DNA from: Flavobacterium weaverense
GTDB lineage: Bacteria > Bacteroidota > Bacteroidia > Flavobacteriales > Flavobacteriaceae
Assembly (NCBI RefSeq): GCF_003688495.1
Contig: NZ_REFH01000009.1
Span: 496,001 to 560,000, forward strand
DNA: 64,000 nt
Direction: 5' to 3'
This document shows, in pieces, positions 54,218 through 62,446 of this stretch (within the stretch, counting starts at the first letter, position 1; each line of letters starts with the position of its first letter). The notes beneath the pieces were generated by a model that was given only the letters and a program-made list of their open reading frames with translations, ran no database searches and was not told the DNA's origin. The translations under genes and the position numbers were made by a program.

Positions 54218-55738
54218 TTATTTACTTTTTTCTGGAAGGTTAAACCAATGATAGCCATCTCTTGCAATTAGCGCCTCTGCATTTTCTGGTCCCCAAGAGT
54301 CAGCTGGATAATTTGGAAAATCGGCTGTTTTACTATTTTCCCAAAAATTAAGGACTGGCATAATTAATTCCCAAGCTTCCTCCACTTGATCTGCACGCAT
54401 GAAGAGCGTTTGATCTCCAGAAATAATATCTAAAAGCAACGTTTCATAAGCTTCTGGCGTTTCTGATTTAGCGACACCAGAATAATCAAAAATCATATTC
54501 ATTGAATTAAGATTCATCTCGAGACCTGGACTTTTACTTTGCAACTGAAACTGAATAGCCATATCTGGCTGAATACTAATAACTAATCGGTTCTTTTTAG
54601 GAGTATTACCTTCTTCACAATGGAAAATATTATGAGGAACTTCTTTGAACTGAATTGTAATTTGAGAAGCCGATTTAAACAGCCTTTTACCTGTACGCAA
54701 ATAAAAAGGAACACCTTGCCAGCGCCAGTTATCAACATATAGTTTGAGAGCCGCAAAAGTTTCAGTGTTGGAATGTGGTTCTACATTTTCTTCCTCACGA
54801 TACCCAATTACTTCCTTGCCTTCGATCCATCCAGAACCATATTGACCTCTAGCAGACATGGAATCAATTTCGCTAGGTACGATTTTACGCATTGCCTTTA
54901 AAATATCAACTTTCCGATTGCGAACCTCATCAGCATCAAAGTTTACAGGTGGTTCCATTGCAATAATACAGAGCAATTGTAGAAGATGGTTTTGAATCAT
55001 ATCTCTCAAAATTCCAGCTTGCTCAAAATATTTTCCTCTAGTTCCAATACCTATTTGTTCCGTTACCGAAATCTGAACATGTTCGATATGATTTCTGTTC
55101 CATAGTGGCTCCATAATCGAATTAGCAAAACGGAAAGCCATTATATTTTGAACAACCTCTTTACCTAAATAATGGTCAATTCTATAAATCTGATTTTCCT
55201 GAAATAATGTTAACAGTTTTGCATTAAGCGCCTTTGCCGATTCAAGGTCGGTGCCAAATGGTTTTTCGATAACGATTCGAGCAGTTTCAGGACTGTTGTC
55301 TAATTTCGCAATTAAAATATTGTGAGCAATGGTACAAAAAAAGTGTGGAGCAACAGCGCAATAATATACCACTGATGGAGTCTCCTCTTCCCACTCCTTT
55401 TTGAATTTCTCAATGTAATCACCAAAGGGTTTAAAAGTTGAAGCATCAGTAATATCAGCTGCTTGATGAAATATATTAGATGCAAATTCTGACCACTCTT
55501 CTTTTTTTGATTTTCCTTTACGAGAGAATTCGTTTACTGAAGCAAGTAATTCGCCTTTATATTTTACATCATTCATTTTAGTGGACGATGTCCCAATGAT
55601 TGCAAATTTCTCTGGTAACCAACCATCTAAAAATAGATTATAAAGAGCTGGCATTATTTTTCGTTTCGTCAAATCCCCGGTACCACCGAATATGATAAAT
55701 ATGGTTGACTTTGCTTTTTTATTAGCCGATTTTCGCAT
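54218..55738 (-). CDS. zwf: Glucose-6-phosphate 1-dehydrogenase
   Basis: Zwf oxidises glucose 6-phosphate to 6-phosphogluconolactone with NADP or NAD. The 506-residue protein has the coenzyme fingerprint IFGGTGDLTKRKI, the active-site motif YRIDHYLGKEVVQN with the substrate lysine and catalytic histidine, and FYLRTGKRL. It is normal in length. It is second in the operon, 26 bases after gnd and four before pgl. Confidence 0.96.
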   Translation of the reverse strand: MRKSANKKAKSTIFIIFGGTGDLTKRKIMPALYNLFLDGWLPEKFAIIGTSSTKMNDVKYKGELLASVNEFSRKGKSKKEEWSEFASNIFHQAADITDASTFKPFGDYIEKFKKEWEEETPSVVYYCAVAPHFFCTIAHNILIAKLDNSPETARIVIEKPFGTDLESAKALNAKLLTLFQENQIYRIDHYLGKEVVQNIMAFRFANSIMEPLWNRNHIEHVQISVTEQIGIGTRGKYFEQAGILRDMIQNHLLQLLCIIAMEPPVNFDADEVRNRKVDILKAMRKIVPSEIDSMSARGQYGSGWIEGKEVIGYREEENVEPHSNTETFAALKLYVDNWRWQGVPFYLRTGKRLFKSASQITIQFKEVPHNIFHCEEGNTPKKNRLVISIQPDMAIQFQLQSKSPGLEMNLNSMNMIFDYSGVAKSETPEAYETLLLDIISGDQTLFMRADQVEEAWELIMPVLNFWENSKTADFPNYPADSWGPENAEALIARDGYHWFNLPEKSK

Positions 55739-55764
55739 AATTGATATGTATTGAAACCTTTATT

Positions 55765-57213
55765 TTAAGAGATTAAATCGCTTTGTTCTGTTTTGTTATT
55801 TATTTCCCAGATCGTATGAAAGACACCTTCTTTTCCAATTAACTCATAAGTATGCGCTCCAAAATAATCGCGTTGTGCTTGAATAAGATTTGTTGGCATA
55901 CTAGCACATCTGAAATTATCGAAATAACTTAAAGATGCAGAAAAAGCAGGTATGGCGATTCCCTGCATAACAGCATCTGAAACGATAGTACGAATTCCAG
56001 CTATACATTTTGTTAGGTTATTGTGAATAAAATCATCTAAAAATAAATGTTCTAATTTAGAATCTATTTGATAAGCTGCAAAAATATCTTCGAGAAAAGC
56101 AGATCGTATGATACAACCTCCACGCCATATTTTTGCAATTAAATCTAAGTTTAAATCGTATTTAAACTCTTCATTAGCTTTGAACAACAGATGCATTCCT
56201 TGAGCATAAGCAGAAACCATAGAGAAATAGAAAGCATTTTCTAGTGCAGTAATGTAGTCCTTTCCTTTATCGTCATATTGCAGATTGTCATCACTTGGAT
56301 ACATTTTTGAAGCTTTAACTCTCAAGTCTTTGTAATGGGAAAGATCTCTCATAGAAACTGAAATATCTATCGTAGGTATGGGACAATTAAGATCCATTGC
56401 TGCTTGAGAAGTCCATTTTCCTGTTCCTTTGGCTTTAGCTTGATCGCTAATATAATTCACTAAAGCAACTGACTCTCCTTCATTTTTAAAAGCAAAAATA
56501 TCACGTGTAATATCTAATAAATAGGATTGCAGTCGGCCTTCGTTCCATATTTTGAATACGTCATGAATTTCTTCATCACTATATTTTAATCCGTTTTTTA
56601 AAATTTCATAAGTCTCAGAAATCAATTGCATCAATGCATATTCAATTCCGTTATGAACCATTTTTACAAAATGCCCAGCAGATCGCTCCCCCATATAAGC
56701 AACTGTGGCATCTCCATTTACATTTGCAGCAATCTTTTTTAGAATTGGCTCTACTATTTCATACGCTTTTTTATCACCTCCTGGCATCATACTCGGACCT
56801 TTACGAGCTCCTTCTTCACCTCCAGAAACACCCATCCCTATGAAATGATATCCTGTTTCCTTCAAAGATATATTTCTACGCTCAGTGTCTGTAAAATGAG
56901 AGTTTCCACCATCAATTATAATATCGCCTTTTTCTAGAACTAGTAGTAATTCCTCTATCACATTGTCCACAATCTTTCCCGCAGGTACTAACATCATTAC
57001 TATTCTTGGACTTTTTAAACTCTTTGCAAAAGTTTTTAAATCTGAAAAACCTTGAATTGTATCTCTCTTTAAATTGTTTAGGCTATCAACTTTATCGGCG
57101 CTATTATCATAGCCAGCACAATTGTAACCGTTGTCTGCAATGTTTTGCAATAGATTAGAACCCATTGTACCGAGACCGATCATTCCAAATGCATTTTCGT
57201 TATCTAATTTCAT
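55765..57213 (-). CDS. gnd: 6-Phosphogluconate dehydrogenase, decarboxylating
   Basis: Gnd converts 6-phosphogluconate to ribulose 5-phosphate and CO2. The 482-residue protein starts with the nucleotide-binding motif MIGLGTMGSNLLQNIADNG. It has the substrate signature IIDGGNSHFTDTERR, the catalytic lysine and asparagine in HFVKMVHNGIEYALMQ, and IWRGGCIIRSAFL in the C-terminal domain. This is the first surviving gene of the operon gnd-zwf-pgl-pgi. Directly upstream lie remnants of further pentose phosphate genes, so its original promoter may have been farther away. Confidence 0.96.
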   Translation of the reverse strand: MKLDNENAFGMIGLGTMGSNLLQNIADNGYNCAGYDNSADKVDSLNNLKRDTIQGFSDLKTFAKSLKSPRIVMMLVPAGKIVDNVIEELLLVLEKGDIIIDGGNSHFTDTERRNISLKETGYHFIGMGVSGGEEGARKGPSMMPGGDKKAYEIVEPILKKIAANVNGDATVAYMGERSAGHFVKMVHNGIEYALMQLISETYEILKNGLKYSDEEIHDVFKIWNEGRLQSYLLDITRDIFAFKNEGESVALVNYISDQAKAKGTGKWTSQAAMDLNCPIPTIDISVSMRDLSHYKDLRVKASKMYPSDDNLQYDDKGKDYITALENAFYFSMVSAYAQGMHLLFKANEEFKYDLNLDLIAKIWRGGCIIRSAFLEDIFAAYQIDSKLEHLFLDDFIHNNLTKCIAGIRTIVSDAVMQGIAIPAFSASLSYFDNFRCASMPTNLIQAQRDYFGAHTYELIGKEGVFHTIWEINNKTEQSDLIS

Positions 57214-57220
57214 ATTAGCT

Positions 57221-57496
57221 TTATGTTTGTGTAAAATTTTCTAGAATCTTTTTAGTTGTTTCAAAATTTTGATTAAGAATCGTATTCATTCCCAGTTTTT
57301 TAGCTGCATCTACTAGCATTGCTACGTCATCAAAATAAGGACATTAATTGGGGGCAACTTGAGGAATTTCAATTTGTTAATAATCAAAAATTTGTGCTGC
57401 TTTCTGGCGCAACTTATATCCCTCACCATTGATCAGCAATACGCCACCATTATCCATAAAGATCACTTTTATTTTTGTTGCATCAAAATCACTCAT
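57221..57496 (-). pseudogene. HAD hydrolase remnant with internal deletion
   Basis: The N-terminal part (from ATG 57496) reads IKVIFMDNGGVLLINGEGYK and then hits a stop. The C-terminal part, ending at stop 57223-57221, reads YFDDVAMLVDAAKKLGMNTI in another register. Together they are the two ends of a HAD-superfamily phosphatase with motif I and the last motif. The middle, at least 100 residues, is missing. The remnant lies on the same strand as gnd, seven bases upstream, so it was probably an operon member. Confidence 0.75.
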
Positions 57497-57500
57497 AGAT

Positions 57501-57611
57501 TTATTTATTTTTACATTTTTGATCAGCAATACTTTCGCTCAATTTTTCATCATCTTAATTGAATTTTTCAATGCCTTCCGCTTATAGTTTTTCTTTTATA
57601 GCATCGCTATT
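57501..57611 (-). pseudogene. Transaldolase C-terminal remnant
   Basis: Read on the minus strand, the frame gives NSDAIKEKL, stop, AEGIEKFN, stop, DDEKLSESIADQK, then its terminal stop. Both internal stops can be single-base changes of sense codons (for example CAA to TAA). The pattern, a helix with EKL, then EGI-KF-D, then KL, is that of the C-terminus of transaldolases. Only about 35 residues survive. It sits four bases before the HAD remnant start, as in an operon. The match is short, so moderate confidence. Confidence 0.6.
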
Positions 57612-57713
57612 TATGATCTGAATTCTGCTGATACTAACTTTTTAGTTCTTCTAAATGCTTTCTATATTCTGATATTAAAAATTACAAACTTTGAGGATTC
57701 TTAATTGGATAAA

Positions 57714-57965
57714 TCAAGATAGTAACGCTCTTGCTTGCTTTACTACATTTGCTATCGAAAAACCATATTCTTCCATCATTTGTTCTACAGCTGCGCTTTC
57801 GCCAAATTTGTCAATCCCATTTACTGAACTATCATCGGTTTTATATTTCATCCATCCTATATAAGACCTTGCTTCTACTGCTAATCTTTTTCGAATACTT
57901 TTCGGGAAAACTGTTTCTCGATATGCAACATTTTGTTTTTCAAACAGATTGCCATGTTGATTTTT
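57714..57965 (-). pseudogene. Transketolase C-terminal remnant
   Basis: About 80 codons on the minus strand read NLFEKQNVAYRETVFPKSIR, RLAVEARSYIGWMKYKT, GIDKFGESAAVEQMMEEYGF and NVVKQARALLS followed by a stop. This is the C-terminal domain of transketolase. Everything upstream, including the thiamine diphosphate-binding domains, is absent, so it cannot be functional. With the transaldolase and HAD remnants it indicates a former order tkt-tal-HAD-gnd-zwf-pgl-pgi. Confidence 0.8.
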
Positions 57966-58320
57966 ACATTTAAAAACATTTAAAAGAACATTGTAAATAA
58001 TGTATTCCCGGAAAAGAATGCCCTTTAATTAAAACTGAATATCAAGATAAAGATGAGCAACTCGTTATACTTTTAGATGATAATTTAAATTTATTAAAGT
58101 ATTTATAAACTTGTTGTATTAATAAATAAATTTTGTTCTATTTGGTATCTATCAAAATTACAGTAATTCGATTTTCAGAGATTATGGATTCGCATTGTTT
58201 AATAGTATTTACACTTTAACTTGATTACATCTCATATTATATATGCTTGAAGTTATAAGAAGAAAAACAATCTTGATAGGAAACCAAATTAAAAGCAATT
58301 TATAAAAAGGAGTAAAAGCA
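57966..58320. other. Non-coding debris upstream of the pentose phosphate remnants
   Basis: About 350 A+T-rich bases. On the plus strand about 30 codons (near 58017-58107) could be read as CPLIKTEYQDKDEQLVILLD and then NLNLLKYL before a stop, perhaps a further gene tail, but I recognise no family. No promoter for gnd or for the next plus-strand gene is clear. Confidence 0.3.
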
Positions 58321-58794
58321 ATGATTAAAACAACAACGCTAATTTTAGTATTATTTATCACAATGATGACAAACGCACAAGAGAAATTCACACAGCAACC
58401 CGTACTTACAGGAACAACTGCTAACACTATATTACAGAAAGCTTTTGCGCAAGCAGAAAAAGATGGATTATTTGTTACCATAACTGTAGTCGATAAGTCC
58501 GGGCAAACATTAGCAGTCTTGCGTCACCATAATGCAGGAGTTCATACTATTAGAGCCAGTTATAAAAAAGCATATACAGCTTGTTCCCAAAAAAGAGAAA
58601 CCGCTGAAATTGCTAAAGGATTGAAAGACGGTAGCATTCCGGACGATATTAGATTTCTGGATGAGAACATATTGATGATGGATGGCGGCATTCCTATTTA
58701 TATTGATGGTGTCGTTGTAGGAGGAATTGGTGTCGGTGGAGCACATGGAAGCGAAGATGTACGTATTGCAAAGGCTGGTTTAGTGGGTCTATAA
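58321..58794 (+). CDS. HbpS/GlcG-type (DUF336) protein, exported
   Basis: A 157-residue protein with a signal peptide (residues 1-19, ending TNAQ). The GlcG/HbpS domain follows: [41 protein letters not shown] and the C-terminal [20 protein letters not shown]. Members bind heme or small cofactors and protect against oxidants in some bacteria; others are linked to glycolate use. Nothing nearby decides between these. The gene stands alone downstream of the pseudogene region. Confidence 0.85.
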   Translation: MIKTTTLILVLFITMMTNAQEKFTQQPVLTGTTANTILQKAFAQAEKDGLFVTITVVDKSGQTLAVLRHHNAGVHTIRASYKKAYTACSQKRETAEIAKGLKDGSIPDDIRFLDENILMMDGGIPIYIDGVVVGGIGVGGAHGSEDVRIAKAGLVGL

Positions 58795-58953
58795 ACACCT
58801 AAATAAATATTTATAGTGCATATTACGAAAAAATATTTCGTTTGAATTATTTTAAAATCCTTTGATAATCAGCCCTCACAGCGCATGCCATTTTTTTATT
58901 TACTAATTTGTTTAATTTTTTGTTAAAAAACTTAAACAAACCAAATAAATAAT

Positions 58954-58961
58954 TATCTTTG
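58954..58961 (+). promoter_or_regulatory. Probable -7 element of the fasciclin gene
   Basis: TATCTTTG matches TAnnTTTG and lies 35 bases before the start codon. No TTG is found at the usual 19-20 base distance. Confidence 0.45.
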
Positions 58962-58996
58962 ACCATCTTAATTTATTAAAACTTAAAATAAAAACT

Positions 58997-59581
58997 ATGA
59001 AATTAGCAAAAACAATTGGAGCATTTGTATTAATGGGAGTAATAACTACTTCTTGCGGAGAGAAAAAAACAGCTGATTCGACAGAGATGGCGGACACTAC
59101 AGCAGTAGAAATGGACACAATGGCTGTTGCTGAAACAGGAAACATTGTAGACGTAGCTGCAGGAAATGCAGATTTTTCAACTCTAGTAGCAGCGGTTAAA
59201 GCAGCAGGATTAGTTGAAACACTAAGCGGAACAGGTCCATTTACAGTATTTGCACCAAACGATGCTGCATTTGCTAAATTACCAGCTGGAACAGTAGATA
59301 ACCTATTGAAACCAGAAAATTTAGAGAAATTGAAATCTGTTTTAACGTACCACGTTGTTGCAGGGAAATTTGATGCTGCATCAGTAATGGATGCTATCGA
59401 AAAAAATAACGGAAAATATACTGTTACAACTGTTCAAGGTGGAAAAATCAACTTGAGCTTAAAAGATGGAAAAGTAATGTTAGAAGATGCTAACGGTGGA
59501 ATGTCAACAGTAATTCTTGCTGATGTAGCTGCTTCAAACGGAGTAATCCACGCTATTGATACAGTAGTTATGCCTAAATAA
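58997..59581 (+). CDS. Fasciclin (FAS1) domain lipoprotein
   Basis: A 194-residue lipoprotein. The lipobox-like TTSC places the acylated cysteine at residue 20, followed by an acidic, threonine-rich linker. A single FAS1 domain spans about 50-193, with the H1 motif [17 protein letters not shown] and the H2 region [22 protein letters not shown]1 domains mediate adhesion or matrix interactions, and in bacteria small secreted FAS1 proteins are common with no defined partner. It is monocistronic with its own terminator. Confidence 0.9.
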   Translation: MKLAKTIGAFVLMGVITTSCGEKKTADSTEMADTTAVEMDTMAVAETGNIVDVAAGNADFSTLVAAVKAAGLVETLSGTGPFTVFAPNDAAFAKLPAGTVDNLLKPENLEKLKSVLTYHVVAGKFDAASVMDAIEKNNGKYTVTTVQGGKINLSLKDGKVMLEDANGGMSTVILADVAASNGVIHAIDTVVMPK

Positions 59582-59599
59582 GGTTATTATTTATTCTTT

Positions 59600-59637
59600 A
59601 AAAGCCGTTGCACAAAATAGGTGCAACGGCTTTTTTA
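59600..59637 (+). terminator. Terminator of the fasciclin gene
   Basis: AAAAGCCGTTGCAC (59600-59613) and GTGCAACGGCTTTT (59621-59634) form a perfect 14-bp stem followed by Ts. Confidence 0.92.
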
Positions 59638-59704
59638 TTTAATTGTGTTTTGCAAAATCTGTTATGACAGTAGTAATGAAAGTAAAATCACTGCCGAATT
59701 AAAT

Positions 59705-60259
59705 CTAAGCAGTTACTTCCTCTTCTTTTTCTTCAACAAATTCCATGTGATCTTCGACTTCAACAATTTCAGGTTTTGATGCTTTCAAAGCATTGAACTT
59801 TTCTAACTGCTCTAATTCTCCCTCTTCACCTGAAAAATAAGGAAATACATCCATAATAGGAGATTCGGAAATAGCAGGAATTGTATAATCACCCATAGTG
59901 CCTTTCATAACTCCAGTCGTATTTTCAAAAGCTTCTTTTACATCATTAGCTTGTATCAATAAATACATACTAGTTTTACGCTCTTTTCCGCTTTCTTCAT
60001 CGTAAGCTAATAATGAAACTTTAGATTTAAACCAGCGATCAGCATTTTCGAAAGAATGTATTTCCGCATAATTAGCCATTTTTATATTAGTAATTTTAAA
60101 TTCTTCACTAATGTAAGCTGACATTTCTTCTGTAATTCTGCTTTCTGCTTCTGTATATGATAACGCGTCAACTAAATAAGGTTCAGTTGTTATCTTCTGT
60201 GCGCCAGTTTCATCAGTTTTTCTATATTTTACTTTGCATTCGTACCAAATTGTGCTCAT
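59705..60259 (-). CDS. DUF4494 domain-containing protein
   Basis: A 184-residue soluble protein of DUF4494, a family found mainly in Bacteroidota. Typical parts are TIWYECKVKYRKTDETGAQK at the start, PYLVDALSYTEAESRI, then KSKVSLLAYDEESGKERKTS. It has no signal peptide or membrane segment and a very acidic C-terminus (VEVEDHMEFVEEKEEEV). Function is unknown. It is downstream of and convergent with the fasciclin gene, which has its own terminator. Confidence 0.8.
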   Translation of the reverse strand: MSTIWYECKVKYRKTDETGAQKITTEPYLVDALSYTEAESRITEEMSAYISEEFKITNIKMANYAEIHSFENADRWFKSKVSLLAYDEESGKERKTSMYLLIQANDVKEAFENTTGVMKGTMGDYTIPAISESPIMDVFPYFSGEEGELEQLEKFNALKASKPEIVEVEDHMEFVEEKEEEVTA

Positions 60260-60385
60260 CTGTCTTTTATTTTAAGGAAGTCAAAGATAGATTTTAATGC
60301 TAAAAAAGTGTAACTATTGTAAAATAGATATTCACAATTTGAAAGCAAATCAAAACATGATTTAGAATATTTTTTTAATTAGGTA

Positions 60386-60420
60386 TAAAAAAAATAGCCC
60401 TTCAGTGAAGAAAGGCTATT
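60386..60420 (-). terminator. Terminator of the doxX-tetR-nitroreductase operon
   Basis: AATAGCC (60393-60399) and GGCTATT (60414-60420) form the stem, with an A tract on the left that is a T run for the minus strand. Confidence 0.65.
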
Positions 60421-60441
60421 GTATATAATAAACGTAAATTA

Positions 60442-61074
60442 CTAATCAATCAGCGTCACTAATTCTTCTTTACTCTTTCTTACTTTAGCTAAGTTTACCA
60501 ACCAATCATTTGCAGCGTCTCTATACCCTAAAGGTAAGATTACACAACTTCTCAAACCTTTTGCTCTTAATCCTAAAATTTCATCTAATGCATTCTCATC
60601 AAATCCTTCAATAGGTGTGCTATCAACCTCTTCAAAAGCAGCTGCTGCAATCGCTTGTGAAAAAGAAATGTACGCTTGCCTCGCAGCGTGCTGAAAGTTT
60701 ACTTCAGGATCTCTTTGTGGATAAAGTCCTAAAAGCATCTGACGGTAATTTTCAAAACCTTCATTTTTAAAACCTCTAATTTCATTGGTAAGATCAAACA
60801 CTTTATTAATACGTTCTGCAGTATAATTATCCCATGCAGCAAATACAAGTAAATGCGAACAGTCAGTTATAACAGACTGCTTCCAACCTATTTCTCTAAT
60901 TTTTTCTTTAATCTCTTGATTCGTAATCACCATAATTTCAAATGGTTGTAATCCGCTAGAAGTTGGTGCTAATGAGGCTGCCTCAATAATCCTATCTACT
61001 TTTTCCTGCGATACTTTTTGTCCATTCATCGCTTTTGCAGCGTAACGCCACTTCAATCTATCTATTAATTCCAT
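60442..61074 (-). CDS. Nitroreductase family NAD(P)H-dependent oxidoreductase (second copy)
   Basis: A 210-residue FMN enzyme of the nitroreductase family and a paralog of the protein at 35239-35871. Landmarks are RLKWRYAAKAMNGQKVSQEK, APTSSGLQPFEIMVITNQ, SQAIAAAAFEEVDSTPIEGF and VILPLGYRDAANDW. It is third in a minus-strand operon after a DoxX-like gene and a TetR gene, 41 bases after tetR. It probably reduces quinone- or nitro-type compounds to which the TetR protein responds; this is inference from context. Confidence 0.88.
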   Translation of the reverse strand: MELIDRLKWRYAAKAMNGQKVSQEKVDRIIEAASLAPTSSGLQPFEIMVITNQEIKEKIREIGWKQSVITDCSHLLVFAAWDNYTAERINKVFDLTNEIRGFKNEGFENYRQMLLGLYPQRDPEVNFQHAARQAYISFSQAIAAAAFEEVDSTPIEGFDENALDEILGLRAKGLRSCVILPLGYRDAANDWLVNLAKVRKSKEELVTLID

Positions 61075-61115
61075 TTAGATTTTATTTAATTATTTAATTT
61101 TAACTTATAATTCAT

Positions 61116-61694
61116 TTAAATTTTGATGCTATCCCATGCCGCTTGGTAAGCATCTTTTAAAACAGCATCACCCAACTCACATAACTTTCTATTTTCCATG
61201 TTCATTAAGAAAGCTAGTGGATAAATTGTGAAGGCATAAAGTAGATATGGTGACAATTCTTTTATAATACCTTGTTGCTTACCCTTTATCCATAGATCAA
61301 AAAGAGGAGTTAAAAATGTTAACCCTTTTTGCCTAGTTTGCTCATCAATCATAGGCGTATTATCACATTGCGATAAAAAAGAAGCCTCTTCTTTTTGGTG
61401 TAACTTAAAATCAACCATGTTAAACCAAATCTTTTCAAAATTTTCTTTGACCGAGCTATCAGTTAGTAAATTTTTAAAAGCAGCGTCTGTGAAAGACTGT
61501 TTAACATCCAGATACAATTGATTCACCATATCTTGCTTGGAGTCAAAATACAGATATATAGTTGCTGGAGAAACATTAGCAAGCTTAGCGACTTTCGCCA
61601 TCGAAGCTTCTTGAATTCCTCCATTATTAACAAGACATAATGTAGCTTTTAAAAGCGCATCACGTTTCTCAATACTTTTTTGCAGTAATGCCAT
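61116..61694 (-). CDS. TetR family transcriptional regulator
   Basis: A 192-residue regulator with an N-terminal helix-turn-helix (about 10-55: MAKVAKLANVSPATIYLYFD, then SKQDMVNQLY) and an all-helical ligand domain. It is the middle gene of the doxX-tetR-nitroreductase operon, with one base between the doxX stop and its start. The operon promoter carries the 12-bp palindrome ATGAACGTTCAT, a plausible operator for autoregulation. The inducer is unknown; linkage to a nitroreductase suggests an electrophile. Confidence 0.88.
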   Translation of the reverse strand: MALLQKSIEKRDALLKATLCLVNNGGIQEASMAKVAKLANVSPATIYLYFDSKQDMVNQLYLDVKQSFTDAAFKNLLTDSSVKENFEKIWFNMVDFKLHQKEEASFLSQCDNTPMIDEQTRQKGLTFLTPLFDLWIKGKQQGIIKELSPYLLYAFTIYPLAFLMNMENRKLCELGDAVLKDAYQAAWDSIKI

Positions 61695-61695
61695 A

Positions 61696-62085
61696 TTATT
61701 TTTTATTAAAATAGATAGTCTTTAATTCCCAAGCTAATGCTATAAACAGAAATTGAAGTGAAAGTCTAACCACAGCTTTAACTTTACTACCTATTATTGG
61801 TTGCTCTAAAATTACATCCCAAAGATGAATAGGTAAAAAGGTAAGTAGAAGTATAAAAAGTGCAACTGACCCAATACCCCGATATTTAGTGAATAAAATT
61901 AGAGTACCTATTATAATTTCTACGACACCTGAAATGTAAATTATAGCCAAATCATATTTTAGAAATTTTGGAACGTAAGGGGTAAATAATTCCGGATCAA
62001 CAAAATGCATCATGCCAGCATAAATCATAAAAAAACTAATTATCACTGAAATTACGGACATAAAAGTAGTAGCAGGTTTTTTCAT
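61696..62085 (-). CDS. DoxX-like membrane protein
   Basis: A 129-residue membrane protein with four hydrophobic helices. FFMIYAGMMHFVDPELFTPY matches the first conserved region of DoxX-like proteins, and VVEIIIGTLILF the second. The frame is open to an ATG at 62136, but that codon lies inside the operator palindrome. I prefer 62085 (MKKPATTFM), which lies downstream of the promoter. It is the first gene of the operon with tetR and a nitroreductase. DoxX proteins are linked to redox or quinone functions in some systems; the role here is unknown. Confidence 0.78.
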   Translation of the reverse strand: MKKPATTFMSVISVIISFFMIYAGMMHFVDPELFTPYVPKFLKYDLAIIYISGVVEIIIGTLILFTKYRGIGSVALFILLLTFLPIHLWDVILEQPIIGSKVKAVVRLSLQFLFIALAWELKTIYFNKK

Positions 62086-62104
62086 TGTATTCCATTTAAT
62101 AGCG

Positions 62105-62136
62105 CAAAGATAAATTAAAAAAGAATGAACGTTCAT
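62105..62136 (-). promoter_or_regulatory. doxX-tetR operon promoter and TetR-type operator
   Basis: On the minus strand TATCTTTG (plus-strand 62105-62112) fits the -7 element. Just upstream lies the perfect palindrome ATGAACGTTCAT (62125-62136), of a type common for TetR-family operators. It would sit between the -7 and -33 regions, so binding would block transcription. Confidence 0.6.
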
Positions 62137-62386
62137 AAATAAATTAATTTTAACTTTTAAAAAAAGTAAATCATCTTCCTTAATATTATAATTTTTTGTT
62201 TTTAAGGACCTAAGCGATCAAGTTTTTGATTAACATTTGCGCACTTTTAATTCTCGAATTCAATTTACTAAATTGAAAATAAATTTACTTAATTAACTAT
62301 AAATCAATAATATAAAAATATTATTAAAGTTATTTATATCTCAAACAAACGCGTAAAATATTGTTAAAATAAAGTTAAAATATTAA
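62137..62386. other. A+T-rich intergenic DNA between divergent tetR operons
   Basis: About 250 bases of A+T-rich sequence with no gene or clear structure other than the operators at its two ends, described separately. Confidence 0.4.
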
Positions 62387-62424
62387 TTAAACAGTTGTTT
62401 AATTTAAACGCTTGTTTAATTTTG
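62387..62424 (+). promoter_or_regulatory. tetR-tolC promoter with tandem palindromic operators
   Basis: Two identical-arm palindromes TTAAAC-N4-GTTTAA lie at 62387-62402 and 62404-62419, 17 bases apart. The promoter TTG (62395-62397), 19-base spacer and TAATTTTG (62417-62424) is embedded in them: both promoter boxes overlap operator arms. This predicts tight repression by the TetR protein whose gene follows. Confidence 0.72.
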
Positions 62425-62446
62425 TTTTCGAAATAATCCCTTCACC

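Noticed and set aside
54214..54267. Longer pgl gene beginning inside zwf
   Set aside because: The extra 18 residues overlap the zwf coding end, while ATG 54213 matches the family start with a four-base gap.
57731..57973. 80-codon plus-strand frame in the region upstream of gnd
   Set aside because: It is the complement of the transketolase remnant, which has clear family similarity on the minus strand.
61696..62136. Longer doxX-like gene starting at 62136
   Set aside because: The start codon lies inside a perfect palindrome upstream of the predicted -7 box, and the added 17 residues look untranslated.
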